From positions 33,704 through 97,703 of the forward strand of contig JANYBN010000014.1 in the NCBI GenBank assembly GCA_025360785.1: a DNA stretch of 64,000 bases, written 5' to 3'. The number at the start of each line of letters is the position of its first letter. Position 1 is the first letter of the stretch. Of the stretch, positions 1 through 9,880 are shown piece by piece. The DNA comes from Geobacter sp. (GTDB taxonomy: Bacteria; Desulfobacterota; Desulfuromonadia; Geobacterales; Pseudopelobacteraceae). Made by a program: the position numbers and the translations under genes. The notes beneath the pieces were generated by a model. That model had not been told where the DNA came from. It worked only from the letters and a program-made list of their open reading frames with translations, and made no database searches.

Positions 1-419
1 AGCGGTTGCCAGATATATGAAAAACGTTATAACTACGCCAACGGGGAGGTAAACAGCCTGATATCTCTTGCCGCTGCCTCCGTAACGCATAAAAGATGAA
101 GCGATGAAGATACCCACCAGCAAGGTGGCTGCGTGTTCCAGAGGCGGATAGTATCGATAAAAAACGTCGAAATTGAAATGTCCGCGCGAGCTCCCGTATT
201 CCGCCAGAAACATCAACAGCTCGCGGGCGGTGCCTGCCAGGGCGGCCAACACCATAATGAGATCACGGCGGTTATCCTTGCGGCGCCATTCGCTTCCAGC
301 TATAACCACCAGCACCAGCCAGAAAAAAGACGGCAAAAGAAAGCGTACCACGGTGCCGGAAGCTTCCCCCCCCTTACCGCCGCCAAAATTGACCAGAATA
401 TCAATAATATCGTTCACAT
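1..419 (-). CDS. Integral membrane protein, partial (continues off the left edge)
   Basis: Reverse-strand reading from ATG at 419 gives MNDIIDILVNFGGGKGGEASGTVVRFLLPSFFWLVLVVIAGSE..., hydrophobic segments, open to position 1; AGGAG-type RBS upstream. Confidence 0.6.
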
Positions 420-455
420 CAAGCTCCTGAAACCATTAATGTATGAATTTACTGT

Positions 456-1439
456 TCATCCGATTACAACCTGGTTGCGCCCGCTATCTTTGGCACAATA
501 CAGGGCTCCATCCGCCCTTTTGATCAGAGCATCCAGATCTTCGCCTTCCTGAAGCTGCACCACACCAAAGCTGGCTGACAAGCTTATCGGGGTAGCAATA
601 ATGCACTTATAATGTTGTTCAGGGTTGGAATGCTGTCCAAAGGCGACCCGTATCCGCTCGGCCAGAGCGGCCGCCGCCTCGCACGCAGTGTGCGGAAGAA
701 TGATAATGAACTCTTCACCACCCCAACGGGCGGCAACATCCTCTGTCCTGATCATTTCCCGCAGCAGATCGGCAAACAGCTTCAGAACCTTGTCACCCTC
801 GCTGTGACCAAAGGTGTCGTTCACAACCTTGAAGTGATCAAGGTCGATCATAATCAGGGAAAGCGGGTACTCATGGCGACGTGCTGCACTCAGGGCAGCG
901 GCTAAACAATCGTTAAAAGAACGGCGATTGGATAGATTGGTCAGCTCATCGGTTGCTGCCAGACGTGAAATTGTCTCGTTGGCCTCTTTAAGTTCCGCTG
1001 TACGTTCATCAACGACCTGTTCAAGATGACTGTAAAATGCTTCTATAACCTTGCGCTGCTGGTACAGTTCCTGGAAAACTCTTACCTTGCTGCGCAGGAT
1101 CACCGGTTCAAACGGTTTTATCAGGTAATCCACGGCCCCGGTTTCATACCCTTCAATCTGATCGAGAAGTTCTTTCATGCCGGCGGTAACAAAGATTACC
1201 GGAAAATGACTTGTTTTAGGGTTTGAGCGGATAAGCCGGGCCACCTCAAAGCCGTTCATGCCAGGCATCTGGACATCAAGTAGAATCAGCGCAAAGTCAT
1301 GTTTCAGTGACTGCCGCAAAGCATCGTTCCCTGATTTAGCGGTAATAATGTCAAACCCCATATCGGCTATAACTGCTTCCAGGGCCAGAATGTTTTGCGG
1401 TAGATCATCGACAATAAGTATTGGAACTTTTTCAGTCAT
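456..1439 (-). CDS. Response regulator with GGDEF domain (diguanylate cyclase, PleD-like)
   Basis: REC domain (ILIVDDLPQN, LILLDVQMPGMNGFE) plus GGDEF (RWGGEEF) with RTED I-site. Confidence 0.93.
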   Translation of the reverse strand: MTEKVPILIVDDLPQNILALEAVIADMGFDIITAKSGNDALRQSLKHDFALILLDVQMPGMNGFEVARLIRSNPKTSHFPVIFVTAGMKELLDQIEGYETGAVDYLIKPFEPVILRSKVRVFQELYQQRKVIEAFYSHLEQVVDERTAELKEANETISRLAATDELTNLSNRRSFNDCLAAALSAARRHEYPLSLIMIDLDHFKVVNDTFGHSEGDKVLKLFADLLREMIRTEDVAARWGGEEFIIILPHTACEAAAALAERIRVAFGQHSNPEQHYKCIIATPISLSASFGVVQLQEGEDLDALIKRADGALYCAKDSGRNQVVIG

Positions 1440-1567
1440 AAGTTTTCCTTATGGATCGGCATTCAAAAACGGCCACATTAGCATGATTTCAGAGGAGTCT
1501 CCACTTTTCCGGCCTTACCGTTTAACTATTATCGTTAAACATTTTCTACTCGCAAATTAACTGAAGC

Positions 1568-2815
1568 TTAGCGATTCCCACCAGCCATTTTAACACTCTC
1601 AGGCGTTCTGCGTAACAGCAACATAAAGACCGGGCCGGCAACACCTCCAATAGCGATGAAGGCAAATGCCATGCCCCATTCCGCATGGATGCCAGGGAGT
1701 GGCTTCCAGTCGCGAAATGTGTCCAGCGCCCAGCCAAAAACAGTCGGCGAGATCATCCCCATTGAATATCCGATCAGTGATTGCAGACCCATGGCGGCAC
1801 CCAGGTAGCCTGGAGCGACCAGTTCGGTTAATCCAGTCGAAAACACCGGAGATTCTGCCACGACCAGATAGCCATAGACGAGACCGATCGCCAGAGTGAG
1901 CGGAAGGTTGGTATTGATCAGCCAACCAAAGATAAAAGATATGGCGGCGCTGGAAACCATGACTACGGAGATGGTAGCAGTGCGGCCAAAACGATCCGAC
2001 AGAGACCCGGTTATTGCGGTCGAAAAAGCGCCGACTCCGATCAGAACCGCAGCAATGGTAGAGGCAAAACCGGTTGCACGAGCCGCCTCGAATCCCCATC
2101 CGACTAGAGCGGAAGAGAAAAAAGGCGCCAGCCAGCTGCGCATTCCGTACATCTCCCACATATGGGCGCCGTAGCCTAGAATCATCAATAGTGCCGGGCG
2201 GTTTTTGATAATTTCTCCGGTATATCCCATCTCGCTGCTGGTGCGATGCGGCGGGCGATAACCGGCAAAGAGCGGAAATGAGAGCAGAGCTCCGATACAT
2301 ACTCCAATTGAACAGGCAATAAAGGCGATTCTCCAGCCGTAAAATCCAGTCAGCCAACCGGTAACAGCGAGGGAAAGTGAACCTCCAAGCACCAGCGAGC
2401 CGACATAAATGCCGATTGCCTTGCCGCGCTGTGCCGGCACAAATCGCTCCGCTACTAATTTGAGGCCCGGCATGTAAGTGCCTCCCATGCCGATGCCGGT
2501 CAAGGCACGGAACATCATGCCGCTGTAAAAATCGTGGGCGTACAGGGCAAAGAGAAGATTGCCTGCCGCTGAACAAAAAGCTGCAGTTATGAATATGTGT
2601 TTGGTATTGATGCGATCAGTAAGGATGCTTAAGAGAACGCCTGAGGCGATATAGCCGAGTTGATAGACCGAGAAGATCATCCCGGCCCGGGTGTTGCTCA
2701 TACCCCATTCCTGACGCAGGATGGGGAGAACGGCTGAGTAGTTGATGAATACCAGCATGATGAAGAGCTGGCAGCAGCAGAGCAGCAGCAGCCAGCGGGT
2801 ATTTGAGCGAATCAT
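1568..2815 (-). CDS. MFS transporter
   Basis: About 12 hydrophobic segments, MFS-like motifs (DRINTK, GIGMGGTYMPGLKLVAERF). Confidence 0.88.
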   Translation of the reverse strand: MIRSNTRWLLLLCCCQLFIMLVFINYSAVLPILRQEWGMSNTRAGMIFSVYQLGYIASGVLLSILTDRINTKHIFITAAFCSAAGNLLFALYAHDFYSGMMFRALTGIGMGGTYMPGLKLVAERFVPAQRGKAIGIYVGSLVLGGSLSLAVTGWLTGFYGWRIAFIACSIGVCIGALLSFPLFAGYRPPHRTSSEMGYTGEIIKNRPALLMILGYGAHMWEMYGMRSWLAPFFSSALVGWGFEAARATGFASTIAAVLIGVGAFSTAITGSLSDRFGRTATISVVMVSSAAISFIFGWLINTNLPLTLAIGLVYGYLVVAESPVFSTGLTELVAPGYLGAAMGLQSLIGYSMGMISPTVFGWALDTFRDWKPLPGIHAEWGMAFAFIAIGGVAGPVFMLLLRRTPESVKMAGGNR

Positions 2816-3357
2816 GAGAACATATCGGCGTCCTTGAATGACCGGCCTTCGCGGTCTTTGGCTGAAACATTAGGTTCTGCCGCAATCGGCCAGTTTATTG
2901 CCAGATCCGGATCGTTCCAGGCGATGCAGCGTTCGTGCTCCGGGGCGTAATATTCCGTGGTGAGATACAGAAACTCAGCAACGTCAGAGGTAACGCAAAA
3001 ACCATGGGCAAAGCCGGCTGGAACCCACATCTGACGCTTGTTTTCCGCAGAAAGCAGGGCGCCGAACCATTGTCCGAAGCTTGGCGAACTCCGGCGAATG
3101 TCAACGGCGACATCGAACACTTCACCGACAACAACCCGCACCAGTTTTCCCTGCGGCTGCTGTATCTGGTAATGCAGGCCGCGCAAAACGCCACCGGCGG
3201 AACGGGAGTGATTGTGCTGAACGAAGTGAAGATCGATTCCGGTCAGGTCACGCCAGCTCTTTTCATTGAAGCTTTCATAAAAGAAACCACGATCATCTCC
3301 GAATACTTTCGGTTCAATAATCAGGACATCCGGAATAGTTGTGGAAACAATTTGCAT
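2812..3357 (-). CDS. rfbC: dTDP-4-dehydrorhamnose 3,5-epimerase
   Basis: RfbC motifs: IPDVLIIEPKVFGDDRGFFYESFN, VQHNHSRSAGGVLRGLHYQ, PAGFAHGFCV. Confidence 0.93.
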   Translation of the reverse strand: MQIVSTTIPDVLIIEPKVFGDDRGFFYESFNEKSWRDLTGIDLHFVQHNHSRSAGGVLRGLHYQIQQPQGKLVRVVVGEVFDVAVDIRRSSPSFGQWFGALLSAENKRQMWVPAGFAHGFCVTSDVAEFLYLTTEYYAPEHERCIAWNDPDLAINWPIAAEPNVSAKDREGRSFKDADMFS

Positions 3358-3388
3358 CTGGTAAGTATCTCCAAAAATGGTTTAGCAG

Positions 3389-4144
3389 TTAAAGCTGCTG
3401 TTGGGAAACATAGGCGCTGCTGCGACCTTCGGCAAAAGTAAGGTGCTGCACCATGGCATCGCGGGCAGCCTGTGGGTCTTTAGCTTTTATAGACTGGACG
3501 ATACTGCTGTGATGTTCAAAGAGAAGCTGATGGTCTTCATGAGTCAGGTAAACCGCGCGCCAGACAGTCTGCTGAAACTCTTTCATGGCATCAAACAGGC
3601 TCTGCATCAGGTGCAGCCAGACAATGTTGTGCGTGGCCCGGGCAATAACAATATGCAGATTGGCATCAAGATCTTCTGAAGGCTGTTTCAGCTCCAGATT
3701 TTGCTTCATTCCGGCAATAATTTCATCCATACGGCGGATATCTTCAGGAAGTGCACGCTGAGCGGCATACCATACGGTCCATGACTCCATGCATTTACGA
3801 ACTTCGATAACATCAAGAGCCCGATCCTGTTGAACCCGGATCAGTTCGCTGAGCGGGTTTGCAGAGGATGTCTCCACCAGCGACATAACAACTGTTCCTC
3901 CACCCTGATACGACATGACCAAGCCGGACGAAGCAAGAACGTTCAGTGCTTCCCGCACCGAGGGGCGCGACACACCGAACATCTCGGCCAACTCGCGCTC
4001 CGGCGGCAGTTTGTCACCTGGCGAAAACTCCCCGGCCAGGATCGAGGAGCGGATCTGTTCCGCTATCTGGGTTGAAACTTTTTTGGGTTTTATCGGTTGA
4101 AAGTTCAAGTCAGTTCCAATCAAAAAGGGGTGTCGAAACGGCAC
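3389..4144 (-). CDS. FadR/GntR-family transcriptional regulator (LldR-like)
   Basis: N-terminal wHTH (LPPERELAEMFGVSRPSVREALNVLASSGLV) plus FCD-type C-terminus; next to lactate genes. Confidence 0.9.
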   Translation of the reverse strand: MPFRHPFLIGTDLNFQPIKPKKVSTQIAEQIRSSILAGEFSPGDKLPPERELAEMFGVSRPSVREALNVLASSGLVMSYQGGGTVVMSLVETSSANPLSELIRVQQDRALDVIEVRKCMESWTVWYAAQRALPEDIRRMDEIIAGMKQNLELKQPSEDLDANLHIVIARATHNIVWLHLMQSLFDAMKEFQQTVWRAVYLTHEDHQLLFEHHSSIVQSIKAKDPQAARDAMVQHLTFAEGRSSAYVSQQQL

Positions 4145-4190
4145 CCCTCTCTTTTATAGTATTTTATGCCGTTCTGCAACAATCTGAATG

Positions 4191-5441
4191 TCAGGAATCT
4201 ATACTGAGTGCCAGCACCTCGGTCAAATGCATGAGCTTGACATCCGGAAGAGAGTCAGCCAAGCCCTTCTTAAGTTGCAGCAGGCATCCCGGATTGCTGG
4301 TCACCAGAATATCAGCGCCGCTTGCGCGCACCGTGTCCAGCTTGCGCTGCAGAATCAGGTCGGACATCTCCGGCTTGGTAATGTTGTACGTCCCGGCACT
4401 GCCGCAGCAGGCATCGGCCGATTCCAGCTCTTTGTACTCAAGCCCCGGCACCAGTTTTAGCAACTCGCGCGGCTCCTTGCGAATTCCCTGACAATGTGCG
4501 ATGTGGCAGGGGTCGTGATAAGTGACTGTTTGTTTAAGCGGCTTGAGTAGTAAAGTCAGCGTTTCTGCATTCATTGCCAGAACCTGTGAAATGTCGCGTA
4601 CCTTGGCGCTAAATGCTGTGGCTGGTTCACCCTCGATATGATGTCCGTATTTCTTGAGTTCAGCTCCGCAGCCGCCGCAGTCGGTGACGATAAAATCCAC
4701 CTCGTAGCCTCCGAATATCTCGATATTGGTGCGGGCGGCCTCATTCAGGCCAATCAAATCACCACCCAGCATGTTGGGCGCGCCGCAGCAAACCTGATTG
4801 CGCGGAGTAATGACCTTGTAGCCGAACAATGACAGCAATCTGATAGTGGCACGGCTCGCATCTGAAAAGATAAGACTCATGACGCACCCCAGAAAAAAAC
4901 CGACCGTACCGAGCTCGGTGCCTACCGCCGGCGTAATCTCGTGTATTTCCTGACGGAGCGGCCTGGATGGCAAAGTCGGCAACAGTCCCTCCATTCGCTC
5001 CAGCGGCTTTGGGAACATTTTGAGGAGGCCGAGTGTTCTGACCAGCTTCTGCAGGCCGCTGTTCTGATACAACCTCATCGGCGCCATGGATGTCTCCAAC
5101 CGGTCAGGGTGCGGCACCAGTTTGCGCAGGATCAGATTCTCCATGAAGCCGAGGCCGCTGTCCGACTTCCGCTCGCAGGTGAACTCCGCTACCAGTTCCC
5201 CGGCATTGACCCCGCAAGGGCAGGCCGAGGCGCAGGCTTGACAATCAAGGCAGAGCGAAAGGTATTCAAGCAGCCGCTCCGACTGATCCAGTTCACCTTC
5301 CTGCAGTTTGCGTATCAGTGCGACACGACCGCGCGGTGAAGCAGTTTCCAGGAACGTTTCCCTGTAGGTCGGACAGGCGGGGAGACACATCCCACAGCGC
5401 ATGCAATTTATGAGTTTGACGTAGTCCATGTGATTCCTCAT
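4191..5441 (-). CDS. glcF: Glycolate/D-lactate oxidase iron-sulfur subunit (GlcF-like)
   Basis: Two ferredoxin motifs (CMRCGMCLPACP, CLDCQACASACP) and two CCG domains. Confidence 0.88.
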   Translation of the reverse strand: MRNHMDYVKLINCMRCGMCLPACPTYRETFLETASPRGRVALIRKLQEGELDQSERLLEYLSLCLDCQACASACPCGVNAGELVAEFTCERKSDSGLGFMENLILRKLVPHPDRLETSMAPMRLYQNSGLQKLVRTLGLLKMFPKPLERMEGLLPTLPSRPLRQEIHEITPAVGTELGTVGFFLGCVMSLIFSDASRATIRLLSLFGYKVITPRNQVCCGAPNMLGGDLIGLNEAARTNIEIFGGYEVDFIVTDCGGCGAELKKYGHHIEGEPATAFSAKVRDISQVLAMNAETLTLLLKPLKQTVTYHDPCHIAHCQGIRKEPRELLKLVPGLEYKELESADACCGSAGTYNITKPEMSDLILQRKLDTVRASGADILVTSNPGCLLQLKKGLADSLPDVKLMHLTEVLALSIDS

Positions 5442-5463
5442 ATTTTCACGAAACTTAATAAAA

Positions 5464-5570
5464 AATAGAACGCGGATTAAATCTGAAGAAGCCGGAAAAA
5501 CCGGATTTTTTTAAGGACGTTGAGCTTGATCCGCCTTTATCCTTAAAATCCGACTTTTCCGCGTTCTATT
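5464..5570. repeat. Inverted-repeat element with AATAGAACGCGG...CCGCGTTCTATT termini
   Basis: 12-bp perfect terminal inverted repeats, plus internal complementary ATTTTTTTAAGGA / TCCTTAAAAT segments; intergenic. Confidence 0.8.
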
Positions 5571-5581
5571 GATTTCTGAAG

Positions 5582-6952
5582 TTAGAAGATCTTCCCCGGA
5601 TTCAAAATCCCCTTCGGATCAAACGCCTGCTTGATCCCCCGCATGACCCGGATTCCAGATTCACCGACCAGCTTCGGCAGGTACTTTCTCTTGGCCAACC
5701 CGACGCCGTGCTCGCCGGTGATGGTGCCCCCCATTGCGATGGCGGCATCAAATATTTCGGCAAAAGCTGCATGAGCCCGTTTGATCTCATCCTTGTCCCG
5801 TTCATCGGTCAGACAGGTTGGATGCAGGTTGCCGTCGCCGGCGTGGCCGAAGGTACCGATGACGACATCGTGTTTTTTGGCCGATGCCTGAATGACCTTC
5901 AACATGGCGGCGATGCAGCTGCGCGGCACGGTGGCATCCTCCAGAATGGTGGTCGGCCTGAGTCTTGCCAGGGCTGACAGGGCGGTGCGGCGCGCCTCGG
6001 TCAACTTGAGCGCTTCAGCCGGAGTCCGGGCAGTCTGAAAGAAGGAACAGCGATGTTTTTTGCAGATCTCCGCCACGGCGGCAGCCTCCTCGGCGATCAC
6101 TACCGGATGTCCGTCCACCTCGATCAGCAACACGGCATCCACATCCAGCGGCAACCCGACATGGGCATAATCTTCGACGCACTTGATGGTGACCTTGTCG
6201 AGAAATTCCAGCGTGGCAGGGATCACCTTGGCGGCGATGATGGCCGACACCGCCATGGCGGCATCCTGCAATACCGGAAAATGGGCCAGCATGGTGATCT
6301 TCCCCTGCGGCTTGGGGATCAGCTTGACCGTGATGCCGGTGAAGAACCCGAGTGTCCCTTCCGATGAAACCAGCAGCGGATTGAGGCTGTAGCCTGCGAC
6401 ATCCTTGACGACCTTGCCGCCGGTGCGGAGCGTGTCGCCGTCCGCCAGGATGGTTTCCAGACCCATGACATAATCGGCGGTCACGCCGTATTTGAGGCCG
6501 CGCAAGCCGCCCGAATTCTCGGCCACGTTGCCCCCCATGGTGGAAATGTTCATGCTGCCCGGATCGGGAGGATAGAACAGGCCGCGCGCTTCGACCTCGC
6601 GGTGCAGAGCGCTGGTGACGACTCCCGGCTCCACCGTGGCGGTCAGGTTCTCTTCGTCCACCTCGATGATGCGGTTCATGCGACTGGTCTGCACGACGAC
6701 ACCACCGGCGGAAAGCGAACCGCCGGACAGGTTGGTGCCGGAACCGCGCGGCGTGACAGTCAGTCCGGCACCGTGGCAGTGGCACATAATGCGGACCACC
6801 TCATCGACACTCCCCGGCAGCAGTACCACTCCCGGCAGGCTCTCAATTTCCGGTGTAGAGTCATAACCATAGACCGCCAGCGATTCGCGGTCGGTCAGGG
6901 TGTACTGCCCGCCGACGATGGTTTGAAGTTCTTTTATGAATGATGGTTGCAT
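5582..6952 (-). CDS. glcD: FAD-linked oxidase, GlcD-like (glycolate/D-lactate dehydrogenase)
   Basis: FAD_binding_4 motifs (VTPRGSGTNLSGGSL, GLKYGVTADYVMGLE, GTFGHAGDGNLHPT, GEHGVGLAKRKYL); start at 6952 (MQPSFIKELQ) has a clear AGGAG RBS, so the longer ORF is trimmed. Confidence 0.92.
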   Translation of the reverse strand: MQPSFIKELQTIVGGQYTLTDRESLAVYGYDSTPEIESLPGVVLLPGSVDEVVRIMCHCHGAGLTVTPRGSGTNLSGGSLSAGGVVVQTSRMNRIIEVDEENLTATVEPGVVTSALHREVEARGLFYPPDPGSMNISTMGGNVAENSGGLRGLKYGVTADYVMGLETILADGDTLRTGGKVVKDVAGYSLNPLLVSSEGTLGFFTGITVKLIPKPQGKITMLAHFPVLQDAAMAVSAIIAAKVIPATLEFLDKVTIKCVEDYAHVGLPLDVDAVLLIEVDGHPVVIAEEAAAVAEICKKHRCSFFQTARTPAEALKLTEARRTALSALARLRPTTILEDATVPRSCIAAMLKVIQASAKKHDVVIGTFGHAGDGNLHPTCLTDERDKDEIKRAHAAFAEIFDAAIAMGGTITGEHGVGLAKRKYLPKLVGESGIRVMRGIKQAFDPKGILNPGKIF

Positions 6953-6981
6953 TAGGACTCCTTTTGAGTTAAAAGCCACCA

Positions 6982-7016
6982 CCACCGGCCCCTCCTGAGA
7001 CAGGAGGGGCCGGTGG
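6982..7016. repeat. Palindromic repeat copy (CCACCGGCCCCTCCTG-AGA-CAGGAGGGGCCGGTGG)
   Basis: 16-bp perfect arms; core resembles the copies at 29.5 kb and 42.95 kb; could also act as attenuator/terminator between lctP and glcD. Confidence 0.75.
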
Positions 7017-7029
7017 TAAGGTCTTGCCT

Positions 7030-8985
7030 TTACGGTATCATCCATTGAAGAAAATAAGCTTGCAGATACACAATAACACCAACCACGACCGTCAGGAAGA
7101 TCGAGTGTTTCAGCGTGAAACGGAACAGCGGCCCCTCTTCTCCAACCATGCCGCATGCTGCTGTAGCAACAGCCAGTGATTGCGGTGAGATCATCTTGCC
7201 CATGACGCCGCCGCTGGTGTTCGCCGCGCCGCACAGGATCGGATTGAGCCCCAACTGCTCGGCGGTAGCCTTCTGCAGACCGCCGAAGAGGACGTTGCTG
7301 GATGTATCGGAACCGGTAAGGAAAACCCCCAGCCAGCCGAGAAACGGCGCGATGAAAGGGAACCAGTGGCCGGTCTTGGTGAAGATGAGGCCGAGGCAGT
7401 TGGTCATCCCGGAGGTGTTCATAACATAAGCAAGACCGAGTACGGAAGCGACGGTTATTGCAGGAAATCGCATGTCATAAAGGGTCTTTCCGCCAAGCTT
7501 GATGACATCGCCGAAGCCGACGCCGCAGAGCAGGGCGGAGAGGAAGGCGGCGATCAGGATAGCGGTGCCTGCAGCGGACATAAAGTTAAAGTTATACTTT
7601 GCAGGGAGTTTGATAGGCAGCTGATCTGCCATGGCTTTACCCAAAGACTTGAATTGATCTTTGGTGGTGACCTTGTTCTTTTCCAGGTCGTCCTTGACCA
7701 GCTTCTGGATATCGGCACTTTTCCTGGCTATGACGTTGAATCCAGCATTGCGATCTTCGGTCAATGTGGTGCCCTTGCCGGCCATGCCCTGTTCGACCGG
7801 CAGAAACTTCTCTTCCAGTCCCTTCAGTTCTTTGAGCATTTCTATAACTCCGGCCAGCTTCGGCTCGGTTGCCGGCAGCACGGCCAGCAGTTTATCGGCT
7901 TCTGCATTTACTGCGGCAATCTTCTTCAGGCCGTCCTCCGGTTTGGAGACCTTCTTGACGATCATACTGTCAAGACCGGCTACGGTAATGACGACTTTAC
8001 TCTTGTCCAGTTGGGTCTTGATGGAGGGAATGCCCCAGAGCAATACCATTACGGTCAGCGCCAGATAGGGTGACCAGGCGCGGATTACCTCGGCAACGGT
8101 GTAATGATGCTGTTCCTTGGAGCCCGCGTGAGTTTCATGGTCAAACACATAGTTCTCTTTCGGCTGCCATACCTGAAGCAGGGCGACCAGCGCAACCATT
8201 GATGCCAGCGAAGCCGTTATGTCCGGCAGATAGGGACCCAGATAGCTGGCGGTTGCCCACTGGGAAACCGCAAAGGTGACGCCGCAAACAATGATGGCAG
8301 GCAGAACTTCAATCGTCTTTTTCCAGCCGACCATGATCATGATGACATAGAACGGAATAACAACGGAGATGAAGGGGAGCTGGCGGCCGACCATGGTGGA
8401 GAGTTTCATCAGGCCGTCGTCGCCGTAGCCCATAACACCGGCCAGGGCCACAACAGGAATGCCGATGGCGCCGAAGGCGACCGGTGCGGTATTGGCAATA
8501 AGACAGACACCGGCGGCATACAGAGGTCGAAAACCGAGGCCGACGAGGGTGGCTCCGGCAATAGCCACCGGAGTACCGAAGCCAGCTGCACCCTCGATGA
8601 AAGCACCGAAACAGAAGGCGATCAGGAGCGCCTGGATGCGGCGGTCGCCGGTAACGCCCGCCAACGAGGCCCGGATGATTTCGAACTGACCACCCTTGAC
8701 GGTGATGTTATAAAGAAAGAGGGTTGTAATGACTATGTAGAAGACCGGGAAAAGCCCAAAGGCTGCGCCTTGAGCAAAGGCGAGGCCGGCCAGTTTGGCG
8801 GGCATTCCCCATACGGCGATGGCGATGCCGAGAGCCGATGCAGCAGCAAGGGGACCTGCTTTATGGGCTTTCATCTTCAAAACGGCGAGACAGATAAAGA
8901 TAATGACGAGGGGGATAGCGGCGATGAGTGCCGACAAACCAAGGCTTCCTCCTGCGGGTGTGTACGTTTGAATCCATGGCATCAT
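7030..8985 (-). CDS. lctP: L-lactate permease (LctP/LldP family) with a large internal insertion
   Basis: LctP hallmarks: FGAFIEGAAGFGTPVAI, PFLGWLGVFLTGSDTSSNVLFGGLQ, GKMISPQSLAVA. Confidence 0.93.
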   Translation of the reverse strand: MMPWIQTYTPAGGSLGLSALIAAIPLVIIFICLAVLKMKAHKAGPLAAASALGIAIAVWGMPAKLAGLAFAQGAAFGLFPVFYIVITTLFLYNITVKGGQFEIIRASLAGVTGDRRIQALLIAFCFGAFIEGAAGFGTPVAIAGATLVGLGFRPLYAAGVCLIANTAPVAFGAIGIPVVALAGVMGYGDDGLMKLSTMVGRQLPFISVVIPFYVIMIMVGWKKTIEVLPAIIVCGVTFAVSQWATASYLGPYLPDITASLASMVALVALLQVWQPKENYVFDHETHAGSKEQHHYTVAEVIRAWSPYLALTVMVLLWGIPSIKTQLDKSKVVITVAGLDSMIVKKVSKPEDGLKKIAAVNAEADKLLAVLPATEPKLAGVIEMLKELKGLEEKFLPVEQGMAGKGTTLTEDRNAGFNVIARKSADIQKLVKDDLEKNKVTTKDQFKSLGKAMADQLPIKLPAKYNFNFMSAAGTAILIAAFLSALLCGVGFGDVIKLGGKTLYDMRFPAITVASVLGLAYVMNTSGMTNCLGLIFTKTGHWFPFIAPFLGWLGVFLTGSDTSSNVLFGGLQKATAEQLGLNPILCGAANTSGGVMGKMISPQSLAVATAACGMVGEEGPLFRFTLKHSIFLTVVVGVIVYLQAYFLQWMIP

Positions 8986-9328
8986 GTTTCTCCTTTCCTT
9001 TCCGATGTGTGTACTGCTTGTATCCGTGGTTAAGTGCTTGTCAATTTGCGGTTTATTTTGTACAAACCCAAAAATAGAATCAGGTTATGCAAACTTGTAA
9101 TACCAATTTACTTATTTTTCAAAACCTGTCAAGCAAATTTTAACACTAGTTAAAAAGCCTGTTGACATGGGGTTTGTAGATGGATTATGGTCATATGTAA
9201 TATGGTTATACAAATTTTAATTACAAATATAAACAGATCAGACCAGGTGGATTGTCTGGCCTTAAGTAAAACAATTTTTCAGTTATATGAAACAGAGAGC
9301 GGCAACCGGATGACAGAGGAGGTATGAC

Positions 9329-9880
9329 ATGATGTATGAGCAATTCAAGACCAGGGCAGAAGGTGTCAGTGCTGAGGTATGCCGCTTTAGCACAAAAAAC
9401 GAGGCGCTCGTCTGGCTGCTGGAGTTCCTGCGCAGGGAACGAATCGCCGGTGCCCCTCAAGCAAACGCCCTCTGGGCCGAATGTTCGTTTCTTGACGGAA
9501 TGGACCGCGATACACTGAACGAGCAGACGGGCCTGAAGTTTGAGGTCACCCGTGAAGCGGCATCTCAAGCCAGATTCGGGATCAGTCAAATGGAATGGGC
9601 TCTTGCGGACACCGGTTCCCTGGCTCAGAATTCCACCGCCATTGAGCAGCGCCTCGTCTCGTCACTGCCCACGATTCATATTGCACTCGTGCCGACCAGC
9701 GGGATTCTGCCGGACATGCCTTCATTGCTGTCCAGAGTCAACCCCAAAGAGAACGCCTACATCGCTATGATTACCGGTCCGAGCCGGACGGCGGACATCG
9801 AGCGGGTGCTGACCATCGGTGTTCATGGCCCGGAACGGCTGGTTATCATTTTTGTCGATGATCTGGGAGGTAAGAACTAA
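9329..9880 (+). CDS. lutC: LUD-domain protein (LutC/LldG-like)
   Basis: GISQMEWALADTGSLAQNST, TGPSRTADIERVLTIGVHGPERL, typical LutC C-terminus; overlaps the next gene start. Confidence 0.88.
   Translation: MMYEQFKTRAEGVSAEVCRFSTKNEALVWLLEFLRRERIAGAPQANALWAECSFLDGMDRDTLNEQTGLKFEVTREAASQARFGISQMEWALADTGSLAQNSTAIEQRLVSSLPTIHIALVPTSGILPDMPSLLSRVNPKENAYIAMITGPSRTADIERVLTIGVHGPERLVIIFVDDLGGKN

Noticed and set aside
1599-2576. 325-aa ORF on the minus strand
   Set aside because: Shifted frame of the MFS transporter gene.
6015-6785. 256-aa ORF on the minus strand
   Set aside because: Alternate frame of glcD; Arg/Gly/His-rich with no family motifs.
5582-7234. 550-aa version of GlcD starting at 7234
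   Set aside because: Upstream 94 aa cover the palindromic repeat and lctP 3' end; start at 6952 has a good RBS and matches the family N-terminus.
9221-9589. 122-aa minus-strand ORF over the lctP-lutC promoter region
   Set aside because: Overlaps the LutC-like start and an AT-rich regulatory interval; no supporting motifs.
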